A stretch of 15,208 nucleotides of DNA from DASQZJ01 sp035638775 (lineage in GTDB: Bacteria; Pseudomonadota; Gammaproteobacteria; UBA5335; SLRW01): assembly GCA_035638775.1 (NCBI GenBank), contig DASQZJ010000026.1, positions 1-15,208 on the forward strand, in the 5' to 3' direction. The notes beneath the pieces are model-generated. The model worked only from the letters and a program-made list of their open reading frames with translations. It was not told where the DNA came from and ran no database searches. Every line of letters starts with the position of its first letter. Within the stretch, counting starts at the first letter, position 1. The translations under genes were made by a program, and so were the position numbers. Of the stretch, positions 6,595 to 13,119 are shown piece by piece.

Positions 6595-7608
6595 ATGCAA
6601 ATCGGCATGATCGGCCTCGGCCGCATGGGCAGCAACATGGTTCGCCGGTTGCTGCGCGCGGGACACGAATGCGTGGTCTACGACCTCAACCCCGAGGCGG
6701 TAAAGGCCATGGCGGGCGAGGGCGCCACCGGTGCCGACTCGCTCGGGGATCTGGCGGCCCGGCTCGACGCGCCCCGGCACCTCTGGCTGATGGTGCCCGC
6801 GGCGCTGGTGGACGACACCATCGCCGACCTGCGGCCCCTGCTGGCCGGCGGCGATTGTGTCATCGACGGCGGCAACTCCTGGTATCGGGACGATATCCGC
6901 CGGGCGAAGGAGCTGGCCGGGCACGACCTGCGCTATATGGACGTCGGCGTCAGCGGCGGCGTGTGGGGGCTCGAGCGCGGCTACTGCCTGATGATCGGCG
7001 GCGACGAGGAGGCCGCCCGGCGGCTCGACCCGGTGTTCGCGGCGCTCGCCCCGGGGCGGGACGCGGCCGAGCCCACGCCCGGCCGCGGCGAGCGCGGGGG
7101 CACCGCCGAGCAGGGCTACCTGCGCTGCGGGCCGGCCGGCGCCGGGCACTTCGTGAAGATGGTGCACAACGGCATCGAGTACGGTGCCATGGCCGCCTAC
7201 GCGGAGGGCCTGAACGTTCTGCGCCATGCCAACGCCGGCAACCGCGAGCAGAGCGCCGACGCCGAGACCTCGCCGCTGTCCGATCCCGACGCCTTCCGCT
7301 ACGAGCTGGACCTGCCGGAGATCGCCGAGCTGTGGCGCCGCGGCACGGTGATCGCCTCCTGGCTGCTGGACCTGACCGCCGACGCGCTGGCCCGCGACGC
7401 CGACCTGGAGGGCTTCTCCGGCCGCGTGTCCGACTCGGGCGAGGGGCGCTGGACGGTGGAGGCCGCGATCGAGTCGGGCGTGCCGGCGCCGGTGCTGGCG
7501 ACCGCGCTGTTCCAGCGCTACTCCAGCCGCGGCGAGGGCGGCTTCGCCGATCAGCTGCTCTCGGCGATGCGCAACGAGTTCGGCGGCCACCAGGAGAAGG
7601 GGTCCTGA
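6595..7608 (+). CDS. gnd: 6-phosphogluconate dehydrogenase, decarboxylating (short form)
   Basis: This enzyme oxidises 6-phosphogluconate to ribulose-5-phosphate and CO2 and reduces a nicotinamide cofactor. At 337 residues it belongs to the short form of the family (about 300-340) rather than the roughly 470-residue E. coli type. Features in order are the nucleotide-binding GLGRMG (7-12), VIDGGNSWYRDD (89-100), the substrate motif GVSGGVWG (118-125), the catalytic stretch HFVKMVHNGIEYG (185-197, with Lys188 and Asn192), and SDSGEGRW (279-286). Short-form enzymes are often NAD-preferring, but the cofactor cannot be settled here. Asp30 at the end of strand 2 in VVYDLN is an acidic residue compatible with NAD. 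The start is fixed by GAAGGAG at 6581-6587. zwf begins 2 bases after the stop, so translation is probably coupled. Confidence 0.95.
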   Translation: MQIGMIGLGRMGSNMVRRLLRAGHECVVYDLNPEAVKAMAGEGATGADSLGDLAARLDAPRHLWLMVPAALVDDTIADLRPLLAGGDCVIDGGNSWYRDDIRRAKELAGHDLRYMDVGVSGGVWGLERGYCLMIGGDEEAARRLDPVFAALAPGRDAAEPTPGRGERGGTAEQGYLRCGPAGAGHFVKMVHNGIEYGAMAAYAEGLNVLRHANAGNREQSADAETSPLSDPDAFRYELDLPEIAELWRRGTVIASWLLDLTADALARDADLEGFSGRVSDSGEGRWTVEAAIESGVPAPVLATALFQRYSSRGEGGFADQLLSAMRNEFGGHQEKGS

Positions 7609-7610
7609 GC

Positions 7611-8999
7611 ATGGAGGACGGCACGCTGGAATACTCGGACGCCCTGGTGCTGTTCGGCGCCAGCGGCGACCTGGCCTACAAGAAGATCTTCCCCGCGCTG
7701 GAGCGCCTGGAGGCGTCCGGCATGCTGAACTTTCCGGTCATCGGCGTGGCGAAGTCCGGCTGGGACGTGGACCAGCTGCGCGAGCGGGTGCGCGCGAGCG
7801 TGCAGGAGCACGTCGGCAGCCCGGACGCCGATGCGACCCGGCGGCTGCTCTCCCGGCTGCACTACATCGACGGCGACTACCGCGACGACGCGGTGTTCTC
7901 GCAGCTGCGCGAGGCCCTCGGCGAGGCGCGGCATCCCATGTTCTACCTGGCGATCCCGCCCAGCCTGTTCTCCACCGTGGTGGAGAAGCTGCGTGCCTCG
8001 CGCTGCGCCCACGGCGCACGGGTGGTGGTGGAAAAGCCCTTCGGGCGGGACCTGGAGTCGGCGGTGGCGCTCAACCGCACGCTGCTGCGGGTGTTCCCGG
8101 AAGACCACATCTTCCGCATCGACCACTACCTCGGCAAGGAGCCGGTGCAGAACCTGCTGTACTTCCGTTTCGTGAACACCTTCCTGGAGCCGATCTGGAA
8201 CCGCACCTACGTCGACAACATCCAGATCACCATGGCCGAGCAGTTCGGCGTCGAGGGGCGCGGCGGCTTCTACGAGGAGGTCGGCGCGCTGCGGGACGTG
8301 GTGCAGAACCACCTGCTGCAGGTGCTCTCGATCCTGACCATGGAATCGCCGGTCGACAGCGACGCCCAGTCCCTGCGCGACGAGAAGGCCAAGGTGCTGC
8401 GCGCGACCCGGCCGCTGTCGAACGAGAGCCTGGTGCGCGGGCAGTACCGCGGCTACCGCCAGGAGGCGGGCGTCAACCCCTCCTCGACGGTGGAGACCTT
8501 CGCCGCCATGCGCGTGCACGTGGACTCCTGGCGCTGGGCGGGCGTGCCGATCTTCATCCGCGCGGGCAAGAAGCTGGCGGTCACCGGAACCGAGGTGGTG
8601 GTGCGCCTGCATCGGCCGCCGCTCAACATCTTCCGCGAGCCGGCCGTGGCCGGCGCCAACCACATCCGCTTCCGGCTCGGGCCGGACCGGGTCGAAATCG
8701 GCCTGGGCGCGCGCGCCAAGCAGTCCGGCGAGGGTATGTCCGGGCGCCAGGTGGAGCTGGAGGTGATCAGCGATCCGTCCGACAACGCGCTGCCCTACGA
8801 GCGGCTCATCGGTGACGCCCTCAAGGGCGACCAGGCGCTGTTCGCACGTCAGGACGGGGTCGAGGCAGCCTGGCGGATCATCGACCCGGTGCTGCGGTCC
8901 GGGACCCCGGTCTACGGTTACGAGCCGGGCAGCTGGGGGCCGCCCGAGTCCATGGCGCTGACGGGCCCCTGGGGCGGCTGGCACGACCCGGACGGCTAG
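7611..8999 (+). CDS. zwf: Glucose-6-phosphate 1-dehydrogenase
   Basis: This enzyme catalyses the first step of the oxidative pentose phosphate branch, glucose-6-phosphate to 6-phosphogluconolactone, making NAD(P)H. It has 462 residues, slightly shorter than the roughly 490 of E. coli. The cofactor loop is GASGDLAYKK (16-25). EKPFG (141-145) precedes the active-site motif RIDHYLGKEPVQN (169-181), with substrate-binding His172 and Lys176. The likely catalytic base is His234 in VVQNHLLQ. FIRAGKKL at about 314-321 is the usual substrate/cofactor segment. The YKK in the nucleotide loop replaces the more common KRK or RRK, and marks a clade often found with short-form Gnd. The start is 2 bases after the gnd stop, with AAGGGG at 7597-7602 inside gnd as its ribosome binding site. 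A 163-base gap follows, in which I see no clear terminator or promoter. Confidence 0.95.
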   Translation: MEDGTLEYSDALVLFGASGDLAYKKIFPALERLEASGMLNFPVIGVAKSGWDVDQLRERVRASVQEHVGSPDADATRRLLSRLHYIDGDYRDDAVFSQLREALGEARHPMFYLAIPPSLFSTVVEKLRASRCAHGARVVVEKPFGRDLESAVALNRTLLRVFPEDHIFRIDHYLGKEPVQNLLYFRFVNTFLEPIWNRTYVDNIQITMAEQFGVEGRGGFYEEVGALRDVVQNHLLQVLSILTMESPVDSDAQSLRDEKAKVLRATRPLSNESLVRGQYRGYRQEAGVNPSSTVETFAAMRVHVDSWRWAGVPIFIRAGKKLAVTGTEVVVRLHRPPLNIFREPAVAGANHIRFRLGPDRVEIGLGARAKQSGEGMSGRQVELEVISDPSDNALPYERLIGDALKGDQALFARQDGVEAAWRIIDPVLRSGTPVYGYEPGSWGPPESMALTGPWGGWHDPDG

Positions 9000-9162
9000 C
9001 GGGTTGTAACCAATCCTCTGCAAGGGTTTGTCAGGTCTCAGCGGCTCCCTGAGCGGTTGTGGCAAGGCGCGAGGAGGGAGAGGGTAGTGGCGCTACATCC
9101 TTGTCGCCCCCTGGAACGGAAACACGGACGGGATTGGCAGCACTCGGGGAGGACCTCTGAAT
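9000..9162. other. Gap between zwf and the histidine phosphatase gene
   Basis: This is the longest gap inside the sugar-phosphate cluster. A small stem (CTCAG 9037-9041 / CTGAG 9049-9053) and a TTGTCA at 9028-9033 without a matching -10 are visible, neither convincing. It may carry a secondary promoter for the last three genes, but nothing proves it. Confidence 0.3.
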
Positions 9163-9756
9163 ATGGCGCGCGTATGGATGATCCGGCACGGCGAGACCGA
9201 GTGGGCGCTCGCCGGCCGCCACACCGGACGCACGGATCTGCCGCTGACCGAGCGCGGCCGCGAGCAGGCGCGGGCCCTGCGCGGGCCGCTGGCGGGTCTG
9301 GTCGGGCGGGTTGATGCGATCTGGAGCTCGCCGCTGGCGCGCGCCCGGGAGACCGCGGAGCTCGCGGGCCTGGCGCCCACGCGGGTCGTCGACGACCTGG
9401 CCGAGTGGGATTACGGCGAGTACGAGGGACTGAGCACCGCGGAACTGCGCGAACGCGAGCCCGGCTGGAGCATCTGGACGACGGACATTCAACGGGGCGA
9501 GTCCCTGGACGACGTCGCGCGCCGCGCGGACCGGCTGGTCGAGCAGCTGGCGCGCGCCGGCGGCGAGATCGTGGCCGTGGCGCACGGTCACCTGCTGCGG
9601 ATCCTCGCGGTCCGCTGGGTCGGTCTGGAGCCGGTCGCGGCGCGCACGCTGTCCCTCGACACGGCCAGCGTCTCGCTGCTGGAGATCGCCCGCGACGTGC
9701 GCGTGATCCGGCACTGGAACGCCCCTGCGGCAGGAGTGATGCACGATGCAGCTTGA
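9163..9756 (+). CDS. Histidine phosphatase resembling sedoheptulose-bisphosphatase Shb17
   Basis: This 197-residue protein of the histidine phosphatase (phosphoglycerate mutase-like) superfamily has the full catalytic set. RHGETEW (8-14) carries nucleophile His9. SSPLARARET (55-64) supplies phosphate-binding Arg60. Glu81 in DDLAEWDYGEYEG (77-89) is the likely acid, and AHGH (140-143) carries the second histidine. RHGETEW, HTGRTDLPLT and EWDYGEYEG closely echo yeast Shb17 as I remember it (RHGQTEW, YTGLTDLPLT, EWEYGDYEG). Shb17 hydrolyses sedoheptulose-1,7-bisphosphate and feeds ribose-5-phosphate synthesis. Lying next to pgl and tkt, a sugar-phosphate or sugar-bisphosphate substrate is likely. 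Alternatives are a broad-specificity phosphatase, a fructose-bisphosphatase or a cofactor-dependent mutase, the last less likely at this length. GGAGG at 9148-9152 is its ribosome binding site. Its last 11 bases overlap pgl, indicating coupled translation. Confidence 0.8.
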   Translation: MARVWMIRHGETEWALAGRHTGRTDLPLTERGREQARALRGPLAGLVGRVDAIWSSPLARARETAELAGLAPTRVVDDLAEWDYGEYEGLSTAELREREPGWSIWTTDIQRGESLDDVARRADRLVEQLARAGGEIVAVAHGHLLRILAVRWVGLEPVAARTLSLDTASVSLLEIARDVRVIRHWNAPAAGVMHDAA

Positions 9757-10450
9757 CGAAGTGACCCATGACCCGGACGGAGCGGCGGCACGCGGCGCGG
9801 CCCTGATGCGACGCCAGCTCGCCGGCGCGCTCGAACGGCGCGGCACCGCGTTCGTCGCCTTCAGCGGCGGCCGCACGCCCTGGAAGATGCTCCGCCGGCT
9901 GGCGCAGGCCCCGGTGGACTGGACGCGCGTGCACGTGTTCCAGGTCGACGAGCGCTGGGCCCCCGATGGCGATGACGCGCGCAACCTGACGCACCTGCGC
10001 AAGTGCCTGCCGGAGTCGGCGCTGCTGCACCCGGTGCCGGTGGCCGAGGCGGGATCGCCGGAGGAGGCCGCCGAGCTCTACGCGGAAGTGCTCGCCCGCG
10101 AGATCGGCCGCGGCGGGCAGCTGGACGCGGTGCACCTGGGACTGGGCGAGGACGGCCATACCGCCTCGCTGGTGCCCGGGGACCCGGTCCTGGAGGTCAC
10201 CGACCGGGACGTGGCCGCCACCGGCGAGTATCGGGGGCATCGCCGCGTCACCTTCACCTACCCCCTGATCAATCGCGCCCGCACGCTGGTCTGGCTCGTG
10301 TGCGGTGGGGACAAGCGCCACGCGCTGCGCTCCCTGCTCGTCGGCGACCCGGCCATCCCGGCCGGCCGCGTGCGCGGCGAGCGCCAGATCGTGGTCGCCG
10401 ACAGCGCCGCCGCCGGGCCCCAGCGCGACGAGCGGCCGCTGCACAAGTGA
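9746..10450 (+). CDS. pgl: 6-phosphogluconolactonase
   Basis: This cytosolic enzyme hydrolyses the lactone made by Zwf to 6-phosphogluconate, the substrate of Gnd. It has 234 residues, normal for the Pgl/NagB-like type rather than the seven-bladed propeller type of E. coli. Motifs are AFSGGRTP (38-45, phosphate binding), VFQVDERW (64-71) and LGLGEDGHTASLVPG (131-145), where the Asp and His are expected at the active site. The start at 9746 overlaps the upstream phosphatase gene by 11 bases. Its ribosome binding site AGGAG (9732-9736) lies 9 bases before the ATG. It completes the oxidative branch encoded in this cluster. tkt follows after 35 bases. Confidence 0.95.
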   Translation: MQLDEVTHDPDGAAARGAALMRRQLAGALERRGTAFVAFSGGRTPWKMLRRLAQAPVDWTRVHVFQVDERWAPDGDDARNLTHLRKCLPESALLHPVPVAEAGSPEEAAELYAEVLAREIGRGGQLDAVHLGLGEDGHTASLVPGDPVLEVTDRDVAATGEYRGHRRVTFTYPLINRARTLVWLVCGGDKRHALRSLLVGDPAIPAGRVRGERQIVVADSAAAGPQRDERPLHK

Positions 10451-10485
10451 CCGACATTTCCCGGATTCCGGCACGGAGGTGCTGA

Positions 10486-12483
10486 ATGGACGACACCGAC
10501 CGGCTTTGCATCAACACGCTGCGCTTCCTCGCGGTCGACCAGGTCGAGCGGGCAGGCTCGGGCCATCCCGGGCTGCCGCTGGACGCGGCGCCCATGGCCT
10601 ACGTGCTCTGGGACCGGTTCCTGCGCCACGACCCGTCCGATCCGGACTGGTTCGACCGCGACCGCTTCATCCTCTCCGCCGGCCACGGCTCGGCGCTGCT
10701 GTACTCGCTGTTGCACCTGTACGGCTACGACCTGCCGCTGTCGGAGCTCGAGCGCTTCCGGCAATGGGGATCGAAGACCCCGGGCCACCCCGAGCACGGG
10801 GACATCCCGGGCGTCGAGGCGACCACCGGCCCGCTGGGCCAGGGCTTCGCCATGGGCGTGGGCATGGCGATCGCCGAGGCCCGCCTGGCGGCGCGCTACA
10901 ACCGGGCCGACCACGGGATCGTCGATCATTACACCTACGCCATCGTCTCCGACGGCGACCTGATGGAGGGCGTGGCCTCGGAGGCGGCTTCACTGGCCGG
11001 TCACCTCCGCCTGGGCAAGCTCGTCTACCTCTACGACGCCAACCACATCTCGATCGCCGGGGACACGGGGCTGGCGTTCACCGAGGACGTCGGTGCGCGC
11101 TTCGAGGCCTACGGCTGGCACGTGCAGCACGTGGCCGACGGCAACGACATCGAAACCATCGACGCCGCCCTGCGCCGGGCGCGCGAGGAGGACACCGCGC
11201 CCTCGCTGATCGTGGTGCGCACGCACATCGGGTACGGCAGCCCGAAACAGGACACGGCGGCGGCCCACGGCGCGGCGCTGGGCGAGGATGCCTGGCGCGC
11301 CACGCGCGAGAAGCTGGGTTGGCCGCTGGACGAGTGGTTCCGCGTGCCGGACGAGGCCGCCGCACACGCGCGCGAGCGCGCCGGGCTCGGGCGCGCCCTG
11401 CACGAGAGCTGGAACGCGGCGCTGCAGCGCTACCGGGACGCCTACCCGGAGGCCGCCGCCGAGCTCGAGCGGGTGATGCGCGGGGCGCTTCCCGAAGGAT
11501 GGACCGAGGCGCTGCCGGTGTTCACCCCGGACGACGGGCCGGTGGCCACCCGCAACGCCGGCGGCGAGGTGCTCAACGCCCTGGCCGACCGGATGCCCGA
11601 GCTGCTGGGCGGAGCGGCGGATCTGGCGCCCTCGACCAAGACCCTGATCGAGGACGGGGGCGACTTCGCCGCCGGGGACCGCGCCGGGCGCAACCTGCGC
11701 TTCGGCGTGCGCGAGCACGCGATGATGGCGGCCCTCAACGGCATGGCGCTGCACGGAGGCGTCGTTCCCTACGGCAGCACCTTCCTGATCTTCAGCGACT
11801 ACGCGCGGCCGGCCATCCGCCTCGGCGCCCTGATGGGGGTGAAGGCGGTGTACGTGTTCACCCACGACAGCATCGGCCTGGGCGAGGACGGCCCCACCCA
11901 CCAGCCGGTGAGCCAGCTGCTGGCGCTGCGCGGGATCCCGCGCCTGGTGACCCTGCGCCCGGCCGACGCCAATGAGACGGTCGCGGCCTGGCGCGTCGCG
12001 CTCGAGGGCGACGGACCGGTGGCGCTGGCGCTGTCGCGCCAGAAGCTGCCGGTGCTGGACGCCGACCCGCAGACGGTTGTGGACGGGGTGGCCCGCGGCG
12101 CCTACGTGCTGGTGGAGGCCGGGGGCGGCGACCCGGCGCTGGTGCTGGTCGCCAGCGGCTCGGAGGTTGCGCTGGTGCGCGACGCGGCCGAGCGCCTGGC
12201 CGGGCGCGGCGTGGCCACGCGCGTGGTGTCGATGCCCTCCTGGGAGCTGTTCGACGCCCAGGACGCCGGCTACCGCGAGCGGGTCCTGCCGCGCGCGGTG
12301 CCCGCCCTTGCGGTGGAGGCCGGCAGCCCGCGCGGCTGGCGCGACTACGTGGGCGATCGCGGGGCGGTGCTGGGCCTGACCCGCTTCGGCGCGTCGGCGC
12401 CGGGCGAGGAGGTGATGGCGCGGCTCGGCTTCACGGTCGACAACGTCGTCGGGCAGGCGCTGGCGCTGCTGGGCCGCGACTGA
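10486..12483 (+). CDS. tkt: Transketolase
   Basis: This thiamine diphosphate enzyme transfers two-carbon units between ketose and aldose phosphates. It has 665 residues, matching bacterial transketolases. Seen in order are SGHPGLPLDAAPMAYVLW (25-42), SAGHGSALLYSLLHL (64-78), GPLGQG (115-120) and the cofactor/metal motif SDGDLMEG (155-162). Then come AAAHGAALG (258-266), the catalytic glutamate region LRFGVREHAM (404-413, Glu410), and GEDGPTHQPVSQL (466-478). The metal motif usually begins Gly-Asp-Gly; here it begins Ser-Asp-Gly, which should be tolerated. Another small departure is DANHISI (184-190), where Asn is normal at the ligand position and is kept (Asn186). GGAGGT at 10475-10480, 5 bases before the ATG, fixes the start. 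It is the last gene of the sugar-phosphate cluster and works with the transaldolase half of the first gene. Confidence 0.96.
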   Translation: MDDTDRLCINTLRFLAVDQVERAGSGHPGLPLDAAPMAYVLWDRFLRHDPSDPDWFDRDRFILSAGHGSALLYSLLHLYGYDLPLSELERFRQWGSKTPGHPEHGDIPGVEATTGPLGQGFAMGVGMAIAEARLAARYNRADHGIVDHYTYAIVSDGDLMEGVASEAASLAGHLRLGKLVYLYDANHISIAGDTGLAFTEDVGARFEAYGWHVQHVADGNDIETIDAALRRAREEDTAPSLIVVRTHIGYGSPKQDTAAAHGAALGEDAWRATREKLGWPLDEWFRVPDEAAAHARERAGLGRALHESWNAALQRYRDAYPEAAAELERVMRGALPEGWTEALPVFTPDDGPVATRNAGGEVLNALADRMPELLGGAADLAPSTKTLIEDGGDFAAGDRAGRNLRFGVREHAMMAALNGMALHGGVVPYGSTFLIFSDYARPAIRLGALMGVKAVYVFTHDSIGLGEDGPTHQPVSQLLALRGIPRLVTLRPADANETVAAWRVALEGDGPVALALSRQKLPVLDADPQTVVDGVARGAYVLVEAGGGDPALVLVASGSEVALVRDAAERLAGRGVATRVVSMPSWELFDAQDAGYRERVLPRAVPALAVEAGSPRGWRDYVGDRGAVLGLTRFGASAPGEEVMARLGFTVDNVVGQALALLGRD

Positions 12484-12510
12484 CTCGGGCGGCCGCGGGT
12501 AGCCTTATAG

Positions 12511-12645
12511 GTTTAAGCAAGGAGGGCGCTTGCCGCCCGGGCGCCCGTCGGAAGCACGTACGCGACATAGGCACATCCGAAAGCCGTGGGCCTGGAGGAT
12601 GGCAGCCTGAGCGCTCCTCGGCAGAGTGCCGAGCTTTACTTAAAC
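12511..12645. repeat. 135-base segment bounded by short inverted repeats
   Basis: GTTTAAG at 12511-12517 and its complement CTTAAAC at 12639-12645 bound a segment with no convincing coding content downstream of tkt. The ends stay loosely similar for about 10 more bases (GTTTAAGCAAGG against GTTTAAGTAAAG read from the other side). This may be a small dispersed or miniature repeat element, or chance in an AT-rich patch. Confidence 0.25.
12617..12633 (+). terminator. Terminator-like hairpin downstream of tkt
   Basis: CTCGGCA at 12617-12623 and TGCCGAG at 12627-12633 pair perfectly around a 3-base loop. They are followed by CTTTACTTAAACTT, a T-rich but broken tail. It lies 134 bases after the tkt stop and is the best candidate end of the sugar-phosphate transcript. 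Confidence 0.5.
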
Positions 12646-12659
12646 TTAACACTTAACAC
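12645..12659. repeat. Left copy of a 15-base inverted repeat (TTAACAC heptamers)
   Basis: CTTAACACTTAACAC contains two tandem TTAACAC units. Its exact reverse complement lies at 14983-14997, so the two copies bracket the riboswitch, btuB and its terminator. The AT-rich composition stands out against the GC-rich surroundings. Confidence 0.7.
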
Positions 12660-12727
12660 GTAAAACTGCGCCCCGCCCTGCCCCCACCCGGTCGACGGTC
12701 TCGTTGGGCTGGTTTCTTCCTCGTCCC

Positions 12728-12756
12728 TTGCAACCCGACCCCCAACCCTCTATCTT
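12728..12756 (+). promoter_or_regulatory. Sigma70-type promoter for the riboswitch-btuB transcript
   Basis: TTGCAA (12728-12733) and TATCTT (12751-12756) are separated by exactly 17 bases, the optimal spacing. Transcription would start near 12763, only a few bases before the first recognisable riboswitch element, which is where a B12 leader promoter should be. Confidence 0.65.
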
Positions 12757-12770
12757 GCGGGGCGCTAGTC

Positions 12771-12990
12771 ACCCAGGTGTCCTTGGCCGGTGTCCGTCGG
12801 CCGGGATGAAACGGGAAGCCGGTGCGGATCCTTGGATCCCAGTCCGGCGCTGCCCCCGCAACGGTGATTGGGTCGGGCGACTCTCCGCCACTGTGCCGCG
12901 CGCATGGGAAGGCCGTCGCCCCCGGCATCGCGCAGGCGATGCCCCGGGACCTTCTTGGTCCGGCCCATCAGCCCGGAGACCGGCCTGGCG
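12771..12990 (+). promoter_or_regulatory. Cobalamin riboswitch (B12 element) upstream of btuB
   Basis: This leader RNA senses adenosylcobalamin or a related cobalamin and switches btuB down when B12 is plentiful. Recognised elements are GATGAAACGGGAAGCCGGTG (12805-12824), AGTCCGGCGCTGCCCCCGCA (12841-12860) continuing ACGGT, and a near-consensus B12 box AGCCCGGAGACCGGCC (12970-12985). CCAGG (12773-12777) and CCTGG (12984-12988) can close the outer stem. The variable region contains a hairpin GGCATCGC / GCGATGCC (about 12924-12942) and GGACC / GGTCC (12947-12961). Unusually, the loop between GCCGG (12818-12822) and CCGGC (12844-12848) carries an added hairpin, GGATC 12826-12830 / GATCC 12835-12839. 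The position directly upstream of a BtuB gene agrees with the known use of this class. The ends are approximate. Confidence 0.93.
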
Positions 12991-13041
12991 TGACCGAGCC
13001 GGGTGTTGCGGTGGGCGGTGCATCCCGGAAGTCGAGACCTG

Positions 13042-13111
13042 CCGGTCCTGCTCCTGCTGCCTTCCGTGACGTGGTCTACCGCGCAGCGCGGGTGTGCGCT
13101 GCGGACCGGAG
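13042..13111 (+). promoter_or_regulatory. Probable riboswitch expression platform masking the btuB ribosome binding site
   Basis: CCGGTC (13042-13047) is complementary to GACCGG (13104-13109), which overlaps the btuB Shine-Dalgarno GGAG (13108-13111). Inside this pairing, CGCAGCGC (13082-13089) and GCGCTGCG (13096-13103) form a perfect 8-base stem with a 6-base loop. A competing small stem, GACC (13035-13038) / GGTC (13044-13047), would free the site. No T-run is present, so control of translation rather than termination is inferred. The folding is by eye. Confidence 0.45.
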
Positions 13112-13119
13112 TCATCGTC

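Noticed and set aside
4633..7608. Open + strand frame running through the end of tal-pgi into gnd as if one 991-codon protein
   Set aside because: Only the part from 6595 resembles Gnd. The upstream part is a frame-shifted Arg/Gly-rich reading of tal-pgi, and a good ribosome binding site sits at 6581-6587.
9028..9056. TTGTCA at 9028-9033 as a promoter for the phosphatase-pgl-tkt genes
   Set aside because: The sequence 17 bases downstream (GAGCGG) is nothing like a -10 box, and no other acceptable pairing was found in the gap.
7551..9065. 504-codon - strand frame opposite zwf
   Set aside because: It is a shadow of zwf, whose active-site motifs are unmistakable; no ribosome binding site or domain was seen.
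12645..12659. The tandem TTAACAC units considered as part of a CRISPR-like or longer tandem array
   Set aside because: Only two full heptamers, with no spacers and no further copies within the neighbouring bases.
13003..13119. Upstream extension of the btuB frame by 39 codons
   Set aside because: It would place a non-hydrophobic, unrelated stretch ahead of a clear signal peptide. The GGAG at 13108-13111 and the peptide itself support the ATG at 13120.
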